The position numbers and the translations under genes are program-made. The notes beneath the pieces were generated by a model that was not told the origin of the DNA, ran no database searches, and worked only from the letters and a program-made list of their open reading frames with translations. A stretch of 64,000 nucleotides of DNA from Bacteroidales bacterium (GTDB taxonomy: Bacteria; Bacteroidota; Bacteroidia; Bacteroidales; UBA932), in NCBI GenBank assembly GCA_015060445.1, contig SUYL01000002.1, forward strand, positions 1-64,000, read 5' to 3'. Shown piece by piece: positions 45,547 through 53,581 of this stretch; the first letter of the stretch is position 1, and the number at the start of each line of letters is the position of its first letter.

Positions 45547-45582
45547 AGGCCGGATCAAACTTTTGACCCGGCCTTGTTTTTT
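45547..45582. terminator. Bidirectional terminator after glyS
   Basis: A long stem starting AGGCCGG and closing CCGGCCT with an inner TCAAA/TTTGA pair, followed by TTGTTTTTT. It lies between convergent genes. Confidence 0.85.
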
Positions 45583-46567
45583 ATCCTTTGCTGTACTGCT
45601 CTGCTGTTTTGAGGAACTGTACCCTCTCAAATGCTGCAGGGTTTGCAATATTTGAGTAATTGAGCATTCCCCGGAAGTCTGCAATGGTGTTGAACCCTTT
45701 GGAATCCATGAACTCTTTGAGTTCCCTGTTGAAATCCTGCAGGATGAATGGCCCCTGCTGATAAAGTGCGCTGCACAATTGTACTGTCTTTGCCCCTGCA
45801 AGTATCAGTTTTATTGCAGATGAAGGGTCATATACACCTGTTGAGGCGCTGAAATCAAATTTTCTCAGATGTGATGAGAGGATTGCAATCCATCTGAGAG
45901 ACTGCAAGTATTCATTCTTGTTTGAGAAAGGGTTTGCAGGTACTATCTCCATCTTCTTGAGGGAGATGTCGGGAGTAAAGAAGCGGTTGAACAGTACTGC
46001 TCCAGATGCTCCGTGCCCCTGCAGTGATGAGATGAAATTCCCAAGGTTAGAGAAGTGGTTGCCCAGTTTCACCGCTACAGGAATCTTAATGGTTTCAGTT
46101 ATCTTCTTTACAGTTTTGAGATAATCTTCCTCGGTCTGGAGGCTGTTCTTACCGGCGTTTATAGGAAGTGCATATATGTTCAGTTCCAGGGCATCTGCTC
46201 CTGCCTTTTCAATCTCTTTTGCAAAGTCTGTCCACGTATTGTTGGTATAACAGTTTATGCTTGCTATTACCGGAATGCCGCTCTCCTTTTTTGCATCCTT
46301 AATGAGTTGCACATATTTCTCTACAGAATATTCCGTAACATACCGTTTAAGGAAATCTGCATTCTCGGTGTAGTCTGCGCTACTTTCCTCCAGGAAACTT
46401 ATCTCATTGTTAATCTGCTCCTCAAATAGAGATTTGAGTACTATTGCACCTGCTCCACTGCGTGCCAGGGCAACTATTTTCTCAAGGTCTGCGGTGTAGC
46501 CGCTGCTTGCAGCAATAATAGGGGATTTAAGATCCAATCCCAGGTAGTTTACAGAAATGTCAGCCAT
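45581..46567 (-). CDS. Dihydroorotate dehydrogenase-like protein
   Basis: 328 residues of the FMN TIM-barrel DHODH superfamily: ISVNYLGLDLKSPIIAASSGYT at the start, VIASINCYTNNTWTDFAKEIEKAGADALELNIY, IPVAVKLGNHFSNL, GAVLFNRFF and STGVYDPSSAIKLILAGAKTVQLCSALY. It resembles the group annotated as dihydroorotate dehydrogenase-like, which differs from true PyrD around the catalytic loop. Pyrimidine or another substrate is undecided. It is convergent with glyS. Confidence 0.82.
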   Translation of the reverse strand: MADISVNYLGLDLKSPIIAASSGYTADLEKIVALARSGAGAIVLKSLFEEQINNEISFLEESSADYTENADFLKRYVTEYSVEKYVQLIKDAKKESGIPVIASINCYTNNTWTDFAKEIEKAGADALELNIYALPINAGKNSLQTEEDYLKTVKKITETIKIPVAVKLGNHFSNLGNFISSLQGHGASGAVLFNRFFTPDISLKKMEIVPANPFSNKNEYLQSLRWIAILSSHLRKFDFSASTGVYDPSSAIKLILAGAKTVQLCSALYQQGPFILQDFNRELKEFMDSKGFNTIADFRGMLNYSNIANPAAFERVQFLKTAEQYSKG

Positions 46568-46666
46568 ATATAAAAATTTTAATAATTAAACCTATCTAAT
46601 AATAATTATTACAAAGAAAAGTCTTTCATGTATATTTTTCAATACCTTATTTATGGTATTTTTTAA

Positions 46667-46700
46667 AAGTCGGTGACCGAGTTAAGTCGGTGACCGACTT
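46667..46700. repeat. 34-bp double palindrome GTCGGTGACCGA, copy 1
   Basis: Two GTCGGTGACCGA-type palindromes are separated by GTTAA, and the whole 34 bp is itself nearly palindromic around TTAA. A second copy at 55055-55088 matches its reverse complement in 32 of 34 positions. It lies in the divergent gap before the small barrel protein gene. Confidence 0.8.
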
Positions 46701-46821
46701 CCATGCTATAACGCCGTGGTACAGGTATTTGTTTATTTTCCTAATATAATTTCCCCATGGCTGAACATTTGGGATTTTAGGATTGTTTAACATGCAATTA
46801 CAATTTTTAAAAGATTCTGTT

Positions 46822-47331
46822 ATGAAAAAAATTACCTTTATTTTTACTGTTGCCTTAGCAATGTTGGCTTTGGGTAATACAACAGCAAAGGCCCAGGTAC
46901 AGGGCGAGATGGGTGCCGGAGTAAATTTTGTAATTGGAACCGGTGATGATTATACAAATTATGGTCTGGGGGTAAAATATCAGTGGACATTCATAGACAA
47001 TATGCGTCTTGAACCTTCTTTTACTTATTTCTTTAAGAAGGACATGATCTCATCCTGGGATCTTACGGCAAATGTTCACTATATGTTTGACGTTGTGCCA
47101 ATGCTCCAGGCATATCCTATTGTAGGTGTAGGAATGACCAACTATCACAGGGATTATGACATTCTCGGACTGCAGGAAAAACAGGACAACACCAAATTTG
47201 CATTCAATTTTGGTGCAGGAATGGAACTGATGTTCTCACCAAACATAGGGATGAGCCTGGAATACAAATTCAGAGTAATGGAAGATTGGAACAGGTCCCA
47301 CATTGCTTTGGGAATGGTTTACAAGTTCTAG
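46822..47331 (+). CDS. Small outer-membrane beta-barrel protein (OmpW/OmpA-barrel-like)
   Basis: 169 residues from ATG 46822; an upstream ATG-free extension to 46783 would bury the signal peptide. The signal MKKITFIFTVALAMLALGNTTAKAQ is cleaved after AKA. Eight or so amphipathic strands follow (GAGVNFVIGTGDD, LGVKYQWTFIDNMRLEPSFTYFF, FAFNFGAGMELMFSPNIGMSLEYKF), ending SHIALGMVYKF with the terminal Phe of barrel proteins. Function unknown. It is the last chromosomal gene before the tRNA-Pro element. Confidence 0.8.
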   Translation: MKKITFIFTVALAMLALGNTTAKAQVQGEMGAGVNFVIGTGDDYTNYGLGVKYQWTFIDNMRLEPSFTYFFKKDMISSWDLTANVHYMFDVVPMLQAYPIVGVGMTNYHRDYDILGLQEKQDNTKFAFNFGAGMELMFSPNIGMSLEYKFRVMEDWNRSHIALGMVYKF

Positions 47332-47360
47332 TGGAATACCAGAAATTATCCAAAATCACT

Positions 47361-47381
47361 CAAAATCACGACGTGATTTTG
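47361..47381 (+). terminator. Hairpin after the barrel gene
   Basis: CAAAATCACG/CGTGATTTTG is a near-perfect palindrome about 30 bp after the stop. A T-run is lacking, so it is a weak terminator or stabilising hairpin. Confidence 0.45.
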
Positions 47382-47399
47382 TCAACATATATAAACAAA

Positions 47400-47430
47400 A
47401 AAAGCACTTACATTCTCTGCAAGTGCTTTT
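47400..47430 (-). terminator. Original tRNA-Pro terminator, left behind by element insertion
   Basis: A 10-bp stem AAAAGCACTT/AAGTGCTTTT that on the minus strand is followed by T7. It lies immediately beyond the truncated tRNA copy (attL). A related hairpin follows the intact tRNA at 54845-54872. Confidence 0.75.
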
Positions 47431-47432
47431 TC

Positions 47433-47479
47433 TGTCGGGATACTGCGACTCGAACGCAGGACCCCCTGCTCCCAAAGCA
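47433..47479 (-). other. attL: partial tRNA-Pro copy (direct repeat of attR)
   Basis: 47 bp identical to 54884-54930. It lacks the 5' half of the tRNA, including the D arm and acceptor strand, so it is not a functional tRNA gene. Confidence 0.92.
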
Positions 47480-47581
47480 TATTTTTTATGTTTTTGGGTG
47501 TTTTTTCATTGTGGTAAATGATACATAAAAGGTTTGTAATAATCTGTAAAATAAATGTTTGGTTTTATATTGTATTTTTTG

Positions 47582-47589
47582 TAGTTTTG
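47582..47589 (+). promoter_or_regulatory. TAGTTTTG -7-like element before the integrase
   Basis: Matches TAnnTTTG and ends 7 bp before the ATG at 47597. If the promoter is real, the first usable start might be the next in-frame ATG (47648). Confidence 0.35.
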
Positions 47590-47596
47590 CGGTGTT

Positions 47597-49012
47597 ATGA
47601 ATTTTGTTTGCAAATCGTTTGCAAATTTTGATAAACACTCAGTATTTATGGCATCATCAATATTTTTCAGCAAGGATGTTCAAGGGGTAAAAATCATTAC
47701 TATTTTAGATACCCGAAGAGCATACAATTTAACAGAGGATGAGAAACAACTCTTAGAACTTATGGGGGAGCAGGGAGATGAGAAAGAAGCTATCCAGGCA
47801 AAGAGAGAAGAGTTGTTGCGTTATCCTTTAGCTATTAGAGTAACTTATGATAGAAAACTTTGGTATTATAAGACTGGAGACAGTTATACACTTGCTGAGT
47901 TTGACAATCTCCGTAACGCAAACAAAAAAGGAAAATGGTTTGATAAGCAGAAGTCTATTGGAAAGATATATGATAATATCTCAAATAAAGTTGAGGAGTT
48001 AAAGAATGCAAATAATTTTTCTTTGAAAAACCTTGCTGCTGAACTTGGAGATAAAAAGGTAACCACTAAAGAGAGTTTGATGATTCATTGGAAAAAGTTT
48101 GCTGAGAGTAAAGATAAACTCAAGACAAAAGAACAATATCTTGGAGCCTATAAGAGTTTTTTTATAGCCAATGGAGCCAATCAGCGAACTGATGATAAAG
48201 GTAAAAAGGTTCTATATGGGAGAGCCTTGGAAATGATGCCCGATGATATTAAAAGGACTCATATTGAGAAATGGTATGCCTATATGGACTCTTGCGGAAA
48301 CAGCTCCTCAACAAAGAGTATCTATTTAAGAGCATTCAGAGCCTTGCTTAATCATCTAAAATCCCAGGAGATAATTGACAATGTTCCTAAACTCACAATT
48401 CCAAAGAGTACCAGGAGAGAAGATAACTTCCTTACAGTTGACAATATCCTTAAGTTGAGAGATTATGTAGGGGATTATAAACAATATGCTGATTGGTGGC
48501 TTATTATATACCTATGTAATGGGGCAAATTTAAGAGATTTAGCAACTCTTACCTGGGGAGATAACTTCTCTACCGAATTTACTTTTGTGCGCTCCAAAAC
48601 AGCCGGAAAGAGTCCCTCTTTAGTACATATTCCAATAACCGACCTTTTGGCTCCATATTTAGAAAAGTATGCATCGACAAGAGAGAAAGGGCAAAGGGTG
48701 TTTCCTCAGATACTTTTAGACGCAACAAGTGAGAGGGCAATCTCAAACCGAGTACACGATTTTAACGCAAATATCCGCAACGGTTTAATAAACGTATGTG
48801 AGGCCCTCCAAATGCCAGTTGTCTCTGCTGCTTGGGCCAGGAATAGTTATATTACAACTTTGACATGGCACGGTATCAGTGACGCATTTATTGATGATAT
48901 GGTAGGCCATACTGATGGCAAAGTATTATCAGGTTATCAAGGTAAGATAAGCCCTAAAAAGAGGATGCAGATAAATTCTTTATTGTTCACTAATCCAGAG
49001 GAGGATATGTAA
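47597..49012 (+). CDS. int: Tyrosine recombinase/integrase of the element
   Basis: 471 residues (ATG 47597); ATG 47648 would give 454. The N-terminal arm-binding region is followed by a SAM-like core-binding domain (KLKTKEQYLGAYKSFFIANG). In the catalytic domain box 1 is CNGANLRDLATLTW (Arg), the beta-hairpin Lys may be in RSKTAGK, box 2 is SAAWARNSYITTL and the GH of VGHTDGKVLSGYQ precedes the likely nucleophile Tyr in SGYQG. Box 2 has Asn where Bacteroidota integrases usually read ARH. The 25-bp terminal repeat overlaps its first codons. Confidence 0.9.
   Translation: MNFVCKSFANFDKHSVFMASSIFFSKDVQGVKIITILDTRRAYNLTEDEKQLLELMGEQGDEKEAIQAKREELLRYPLAIRVTYDRKLWYYKTGDSYTLAEFDNLRNANKKGKWFDKQKSIGKIYDNISNKVEELKNANNFSLKNLAAELGDKKVTTKESLMIHWKKFAESKDKLKTKEQYLGAYKSFFIANGANQRTDDKGKKVLYGRALEMMPDDIKRTHIEKWYAYMDSCGNSSSTKSIYLRAFRALLNHLKSQEIIDNVPKLTIPKSTRREDNFLTVDNILKLRDYVGDYKQYADWWLIIYLCNGANLRDLATLTWGDNFSTEFTFVRSKTAGKSPSLVHIPITDLLAPYLEKYASTREKGQRVFPQILLDATSERAISNRVHDFNANIRNGLINVCEALQMPVVSAAWARNSYITTLTWHGISDAFIDDMVGHTDGKVLSGYQGKISPKKRMQINSLLFTNPEEDM
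47602..47626 (+). repeat. Subterminal 25-bp direct repeat, left copy
   Basis: An exact copy occurs at 54799-54823 near the other end. It contains GTTTGCAAAT twice in tandem with one base between, so it looks like a double protein-binding site. It overlaps the integrase start. Confidence 0.85.
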
Positions 49013-49884
49013 TGAAAAGATATGTAGCAAATTGGGAGGATGCAGATAGAGGTATATATGAGTACAAAGACAAAATGTGTGTAAAAGTACCTCATAAAGA
49101 TATTTACATACCATACTCAAAAAAGAAATACGACAGATTACGAAAATGGCTCCCGGATAATGAGCTGGGCAATGGTGTAATGTATTTAGTGCTGTATAAA
49201 GGATTGAGTGAGTTTTTATCAAAATATACTTACTTCTCAGACCCTAAAAATCTGGATGACATCAAGAGAGAAAGGAATATCCTTAATAGAGTAAACAATC
49301 TCTTAAAAAGAGGTGTGGCAACATCAATAATCTTTGAATATAAAACAAATGAACTCTTTAGCATCAGTGTAAAAGGATGGGCACAAAAGAAAAGACAACA
49401 TACATACACAATTACAGCAAATACAATCAAGAGATACAATCTTGCGCATAAATACTATTATGGTGCAGATGATTTTGACAATTCTAAAATAGTTGTAACC
49501 GATGGCCGTACCTTTAATGACTTCAAGAATACCCTGCTGAAAGATTTTCTAAGAATATCTAAATTCCTCAACGGTCGCACTGGTAATTTGCGAGGAACTG
49601 CAAGGATAGAGTTTCGGGATACACTGCTCAATACCATATATCGGATAATAAAAGAGAATCCAGATAGCTTTACAACATTTGATGGTCCCTTGGAGACAGC
49701 ACTCAATCTCTTTTACAATAAGAAAGGAGAAACGAAAACAGAATACTTTTTTGAAGAAGTATCGGGAGTAACTCTTTTAAAGAAGAGGGATAAGAAGATT
49801 GAAGATTGCGGATATAGTGATGATGAGTATAAATGTTGGCAAAATATAATCGGCAGAGGGAATAATGGAAAGATAACAATATAA
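49012..49884 (+). CDS. Element protein of unknown function
   Basis: 290 residues, basic, with no signal peptide or membrane segment. Its ATG overlaps the integrase TAA (TAATG), so it is translationally coupled to int. Stretches such as YLVLYKGLSEFLSKYTYFSDPKNLDDIKRERNILNRVNNLLKRG and FLRISKFLNGRTGNLRGTARIEFRDTLLNTIYRIIKEN are helical and charged, as in DNA-binding proteins. I do not recognise a family. Coupling suggests an accessory role in recombination, but this is inference. Confidence 0.7.
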   Translation: MKRYVANWEDADRGIYEYKDKMCVKVPHKDIYIPYSKKKYDRLRKWLPDNELGNGVMYLVLYKGLSEFLSKYTYFSDPKNLDDIKRERNILNRVNNLLKRGVATSIIFEYKTNELFSISVKGWAQKKRQHTYTITANTIKRYNLAHKYYYGADDFDNSKIVVTDGRTFNDFKNTLLKDFLRISKFLNGRTGNLRGTARIEFRDTLLNTIYRIIKENPDSFTTFDGPLETALNLFYNKKGETKTEYFFEEVSGVTLLKKRDKKIEDCGYSDDEYKCWQNIIGRGNNGKITI

Positions 49885-49887
49885 CAG

Positions 49888-49910
49888 AGGGGCTTAGGCC
49901 CCTTTTTTTT
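49888..49910 (+). terminator. Terminator of the int operon
   Basis: AGGGGC/GCCCCT with loop TTAG and eight T. Confidence 0.9.
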
Positions 49911-49970
49911 GTGGCTGAGATAGTTGTAATTATAAGGTGCCGTTTGACACTTCGTAACTCCGTAATGAAT

Positions 49971-50002
49971 TTTGTACCTGCTTGTTAGTATATTTATATT
50001 TG
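49971..50002 (+). promoter_or_regulatory. Promoter of the replication/regulatory operon of the element
   Basis: TTTG (49971-49974), 20 bp spacer, TATATTTG (49995-50002): an excellent match to the Bacteroidota promoter. It is 34 bp upstream of the DUF3853 gene. Confidence 0.75.
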
Positions 50003-50036
50003 CAGAAACGAAACGGCCGTACAAAATTTTTAGAGT

Positions 50037-50342
50037 ATGAAAAATAATTTAATTGACAAGTATTTTCCGCAAGGTATTGAAACGAAATTTTGCGAGGAGA
50101 ACGGTGCGATAGTAATCTTTATCCCTTTCCCCGGAAAACAAGAAGAGAAACCTATTAAGGAGGAAGAAACTCCGTTGAGGGGAGAAAAAATCAAAGGCAT
50201 AAGGGGGCTTGCAAAATATCTTGGTTGCTCAGTGAGTAAGGCTCAAGATATGAAAAATAAAGGGCTCCTCCCGTATTATAATGTTGGAAAACTCGTTCAT
50301 TTCTTTAGTGGAGAGGTGGACAATGCACTCAAGGGGAGGTAG
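50037..50342 (+). CDS. DUF3853-family/MerR-like helix-turn-helix protein
   Basis: 101 residues. The C-terminal half, IRGLAKYLGCSVSKAQDMKNKGLLPYYNVGKLVHFF, is a winged helix-turn-helix of the excisionase/MerR kind, which is the DUF3853 pattern in Bacteroidota mobile elements. It may direct excision or regulate the helicase gene that starts 6 bp downstream. Confidence 0.8.
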   Translation: MKNNLIDKYFPQGIETKFCEENGAIVIFIPFPGKQEEKPIKEEETPLRGEKIKGIRGLAKYLGCSVSKAQDMKNKGLLPYYNVGKLVHFFSGEVDNALKGR

Positions 50343-50348
50343 GTAACT

Positions 50349-51725
50349 ATGGTAGAAAAAGAAAAGGCTCCACTACAGGAGCCAATCAGACACTGCAAAG
50401 ATAAGGAAAAACCTCTGAATGTGCAATGTTTCAGTGAGTTGGCGGAGTCTATTTGCGTAGATATTGAGCCTATTTCCTTTCCGAGCGAAAAAACGAAGGT
50501 GAGAGTGCCGATGGTGATTAGGGAGCTTGCAAACTACACCAACAAATTGCAGTTCAACGGTGACAAGATAATGTACTACAATGGTATCTGCTGGCAGGAA
50601 GTAACTGAATGGGAACTGGGCATTTTTCTCCGGAATTTTGCTCAAGCACTGGGATGGAATGCAGAATATCACTCCAACATAGAAAGCCTCCTAAAGCAAT
50701 TCAAGTGCGACCTATACGGCACTATGCAGAAGAATAGAGATGTAGTAGCATTTAGCAATGGCACATTGGAAATTAACTCTCTGGAGTTCAGAGAACATCA
50801 CCAGAGGGATTATTTGACAGCCTATATACCCTATGAATACAATCCAAATGCAATTTGTCGCAAATGGTTGGAGTGTCTTGAAGAATGGCTGCCAGAGGAA
50901 GATGATAGAGTATTGGCGCAGGAAATCTCCTCCATTGGCATAGCAAGAGTACACACCGAAAAACTGCCGTATCTGTATGGAGGTGGCTGTAACGGAAAAA
51001 GTGTTTTTTTGGAGGTGGTAACAAAGGCCTATGGCAATTCTAATGTCTGCAACTATCCACTCAAGGAGGTTCTGGACCGAAACGGCAACTGCTTAGCTAT
51101 GATGCGAGGATATTTGCTAAATCTATCTGCAGAAAACGGGCAGAAGTTTGAAGAAAGCCCTTTGTTCAAGGCCTATGTTTCGGGGGAATCCATGAAGTGC
51201 CGGGAACTTTACCGGAATCCCATAACGACGGATGATTACCCTCCCTCAGTCATAGCTGCTAATAACCTACCTGCAACAGATGATTTCTCCGAGGGATACT
51301 TCCGGCGGTTGCTGTTCATTCCCTTTGTCAAGACAATACCCAAAGAGAAAGTGAATCCAAACCTTGCAAAAGAGATAGCGGAAAAGGAGTTACCGGGTGT
51401 GATGAATTGGATTTTAGAGGGTGCAAGACGACTCCGACAGCAAGGGAGATTCACTTCCACACGCAAGAGTGTTCAGATGGCTGAGGATTACCGGAAGGAT
51501 TCGGATAGTATTTTCCAATTCGTGGAGGAAAACAACAACAAGACCGGCAAGGAGAGACTGAGCATAGTGTATGGAGAGTTTCGGCAATGGGCAACGGAAA
51601 ATGGCTTCAAGACGCCTAACGTAAAAAACTTTGCAGACCGGCTCAGAAAGATAGGACTGATGGTAAAAAAAAGCACCGGCAATATAACTTATGTGTGGTG
51701 GCCGGATAATGACTTACCGGAATAG
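50349..51725 (+). CDS. P4/D5-type primase-helicase (SF3) replication protein
   Basis: 458 residues. An N-terminal region of the D5_N type (CRKWLECLEEWLPEEDDRVLAQEISS) precedes the SF3 helicase core: Walker A YGGGCNGKSVFLE, Walker B YLLNLSAENG, sensor/Arg-finger FRRLLFIPF and VIAANNLPATDDFSEGYFRR. The C-terminal winged helix of poxvirus D5 type is ILSIVYGEFRQWATENGF-like. No catalytic primase motifs are seen before the helicase, so priming may come from the host. The protein probably starts replication of the excised element, with the repeats at 51725-51962 as a possible origin. Confidence 0.88.
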   Translation: MVEKEKAPLQEPIRHCKDKEKPLNVQCFSELAESICVDIEPISFPSEKTKVRVPMVIRELANYTNKLQFNGDKIMYYNGICWQEVTEWELGIFLRNFAQALGWNAEYHSNIESLLKQFKCDLYGTMQKNRDVVAFSNGTLEINSLEFREHHQRDYLTAYIPYEYNPNAICRKWLECLEEWLPEEDDRVLAQEISSIGIARVHTEKLPYLYGGGCNGKSVFLEVVTKAYGNSNVCNYPLKEVLDRNGNCLAMMRGYLLNLSAENGQKFEESPLFKAYVSGESMKCRELYRNPITTDDYPPSVIAANNLPATDDFSEGYFRRLLFIPFVKTIPKEKVNPNLAKEIAEKELPGVMNWILEGARRLRQQGRFTSTRKSVQMAEDYRKDSDSIFQFVEENNNKTGKERLSIVYGEFRQWATENGFKTPNVKNFADRLRKIGLMVKKSTGNITYVWWPDNDLPE

Positions 51726-51962
51726 TTACCCCAAGAAGGTAACTCAAGTTATCTTGGAGTTATCTTAGAGAAACCATATATGTATTTGATTTTCTATAAG
51801 ATATATCATAAAGTTACTTAAGTTACCCTCTTGCTGAAAAAAAAGAAAAATAATTATTAAAAAAAATTAAAAACTTTTGAGAATATGGGTAACTCAGCAA
51901 CTTCTTGTGTAAAACATTGTCTTGCAGATACTTAAAAAGTTACCAAGAGTTACTCAGTTACC
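51725..51962. repeat. Iteron-like AGTTACC repeats and AT-rich tract; candidate element origin
   Basis: AGTTACC or its complement GGTAACT, or close forms, occurs about ten times: near 51725, 51738, 51747, 51758, 51811, 51821, 51888, 51938, 51948 and 51956. An A/T tract lies at about 51836-51880. The layout, iterons next to a replication helicase plus an easily melted tract, is that of plasmid or P4-type origins. The last three copies lie just before the next gene. Confidence 0.65.
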
Positions 51963-51980
51963 TTTATAGGAGGATAGAAT

Positions 51981-52184
51981 ATGATACGAGAAGAAATAGA
52001 TTATTGCGAGGAACTCTCTTGCAGGCTACTGGGGATAGATATACCGACATTGAGAAAGAGAGTCGCTGGAACCCCGAGGAATGGCGACCGATATTACAGA
52101 GGTGCAGACTTATTGAGGATAGGCAGTTTGATTGCCATTGAAAAGTTTAATAAAAAAATGGAGGAGCAGAACAATGAGAGATAA
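51981..52184 (+). CDS. Small element protein
   Basis: 67 residues with a good ribosome-binding site (TAGGAGGAT) seven bases before the ATG. The sequence LLGIDIPTLRKRVAGTPRNGDRYYRGADLLRIGSLIAIEKFN suggests a small DNA-binding fold: IPTLRKRV could be a recognition helix. Its end overlaps the next gene start by 11 bp. No family recognised. Confidence 0.6.
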   Translation: MIREEIDYCEELSCRLLGIDIPTLRKRVAGTPRNGDRYYRGADLLRIGSLIAIEKFNKKMEEQNNER

Positions 52185-52632
52185 TAATAGAGTATGGAAA
52201 GCCATAGAGTGGTGGGAAAATGCAAGCCGTAGATTGACATTGGAGGAGACTTTTTTTGCCGAAGTCAAGGGGTGGGATAAGGATGATCTGGACGCATACT
52301 TTGAAGATTGCAAAGGTCTATTGGATGGAATGTATTTACGAGAAATTAAACTCACACCGCAAGACTCTCAGAAGTTCATAACCCTAAGAGAGAATATCAC
52401 CGGAATGCACAGAAACAGAGAGAGTTTTCCAGCTAATTTTTATGAAGACTCCAATGTTTATAAATATGCTCATCGGAGCTGCTCCAATTGCTTTTACCGC
52501 CCGACTTGTGCTCTTCATAGGGGTAAAGATTGGAACCAAAAATGGGTTGATAATGGCAGGGCCGGCTGTATGAAGTACAGAGGGCCATTTAACAGTGAAA
52601 AACGGCTAAGAGGGAGGGAAAAAGATGACTAA
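52174..52632 (+). CDS. Cysteine-motif element protein of unknown function
   Basis: 152 residues from ATG 52174, which has GGAGGAGC in front and overlaps the previous gene. The C-terminal region has CSNCFYRPTC followed by a fourth Cys in GRAGC, a possible zinc- or Fe-S-binding site. The N-terminus is acidic and aromatic (IEWWENASRRLTLEETFFAEVKGWDKDDLDAYFEDC). No known domain recognised. It overlaps the following gene by 8 bp. Confidence 0.65.
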   Translation: MRDNNRVWKAIEWWENASRRLTLEETFFAEVKGWDKDDLDAYFEDCKGLLDGMYLREIKLTPQDSQKFITLRENITGMHRNRESFPANFYEDSNVYKYAHRSCSNCFYRPTCALHRGKDWNQKWVDNGRAGCMKYRGPFNSEKRLRGREKDD

Positions 52633-52900
52633 GAAGAAAAAATCTCCAAAAAAACTCCTTTCCGGCAGGGGGCTGTCTGAACAAGAAAAACTCTTCCTCA
52701 TCTTGTATATAGTGGGAGGATACACACAGGTAGAAGCCTACAGCATAGCATTTAACCCGAAGGCATCCGGCCAGAGTATCCCTCCTCTTGCATCGCATTT
52801 ACTGGCTGATTATCGCATACATGATGTAGCCGTATTGCTTGCTCGATATACACACTATAACGGGATAATCATTCCCAAGAAATATGAGGATAAAATTTAA
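52625..52900 (+). CDS. Terminase-small-subunit-like protein
   Basis: 91 residues. After a Lys-rich start, LSEQEKLFLILYIVGGYTQVEAYSIAFNPKASGQSIPPLASHLLADYRIHDVAVLLARY follows the helix-turn-helix pattern of phage terminase small subunits (the usual pattern being an x-N-A-t-QAA-y-rAGY-s...a-s-LL-n-p-i motif). This is a similarity by eye. If right, the element could redirect a helper phage's packaging, as satellites do. It starts inside the preceding gene. Confidence 0.5.
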   Translation: MTKKKKSPKKLLSGRGLSEQEKLFLILYIVGGYTQVEAYSIAFNPKASGQSIPPLASHLLADYRIHDVAVLLARYTHYNGIIIPKKYEDKI

Positions 52901-52928
52901 TAAGTAATCTTTTAAATATTAAGAAATT

Positions 52929-53519
52929 ATGAATAATAAAATAACCTTTTTGCCAATTCCGGCACATGACGAGATAAAAAAAAGACTATATATTGACCTG
53001 CAACCTATAAATAGACTTGTTGAGGTTTTGAAGAAGTATGACAAGCCTTGTGATGTTGAGGGTATCTTCCAAGCCGTTGCAGATGGCCCTAATAAAGAAT
53101 TAAATGCGGTAATGACTGAAATAGAGGAGTATATAAGAGCAACAAGAATGCCAGTGTACCTCCAAGAGGATGCAAGACAGAAAGCAAGGAACTCGGTAGA
53201 TACTTCATACAGTGAAGAGGTGGGCCCGATATTAGCAGGGTGGAACCCTACCTTAGAGAAAGAAGACCTCACGATAAATGAGTACGGGGAAGTAGAGTTC
53301 ACTGAAAAATATAGAGAAAAACTTGTAACTGCCTACACTCAGGAACTTCCTGCTCATCTTGCGGAGATTCTTCCGGATGTTAAGGAGTTAATAAGGCTCT
53401 ACAAGAAATTAAACTCAAGTGTAAATGTAAAAAACTTCTTAGAGAGGTACTTCATGTTTCAGACAGAAAAGACAGAGGAGGAGTTTTACAGCCACCTCTA
53501 TAGCAACAGAAGATTTTAG
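52929..53519 (+). CDS. Element protein of unknown function
   Basis: 196 residues, acidic, mostly helical (IDLQPINRLVEVLKKYDKPCDVEGIFQAVADGPNKELNAVMTEIEEYI). No signal peptide, no cysteine motif. It lies 28 bp after the terminase-like gene and ends before a terminator, so it closes this operon. No family recognised. Confidence 0.65.
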   Translation: MNNKITFLPIPAHDEIKKRLYIDLQPINRLVEVLKKYDKPCDVEGIFQAVADGPNKELNAVMTEIEEYIRATRMPVYLQEDARQKARNSVDTSYSEEVGPILAGWNPTLEKEDLTINEYGEVEFTEKYREKLVTAYTQELPAHLAEILPDVKELIRLYKKLNSSVNVKNFLERYFMFQTEKTEEEFYSHLYSNRRF

Positions 53520-53547
53520 TTTACCTCCGATATTTTGTTTTTCGTTT

Positions 53548-53580
53548 GGGTCCTACTGGATAAGGTGGGGCCCTTTTTTT
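53548..53580 (+). terminator. Terminator of the replication operon
   Basis: GGGTCC/GGGCCC stem (one G-U pair) with a 14-nt loop and seven T. It reaches the stop of the convergent XRE gene. Confidence 0.75.
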
Positions 53581-53581
53581 A

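Noticed and set aside
46568..46821. A riboswitch or small RNA upstream of the barrel gene
   Set aside because: Apart from the double palindrome no conserved riboswitch core is visible.
47433..47479. A second tRNA-Pro gene
   Set aside because: Only the 3' half is present; the D arm and 5' acceptor strand are missing. It is attL.
51905..52141. Alternative 78-codon frame overlapping the small gene at 51981
   Set aside because: It starts inside the iteron region and has no ribosome-binding site, whereas 51981 has a strong one.
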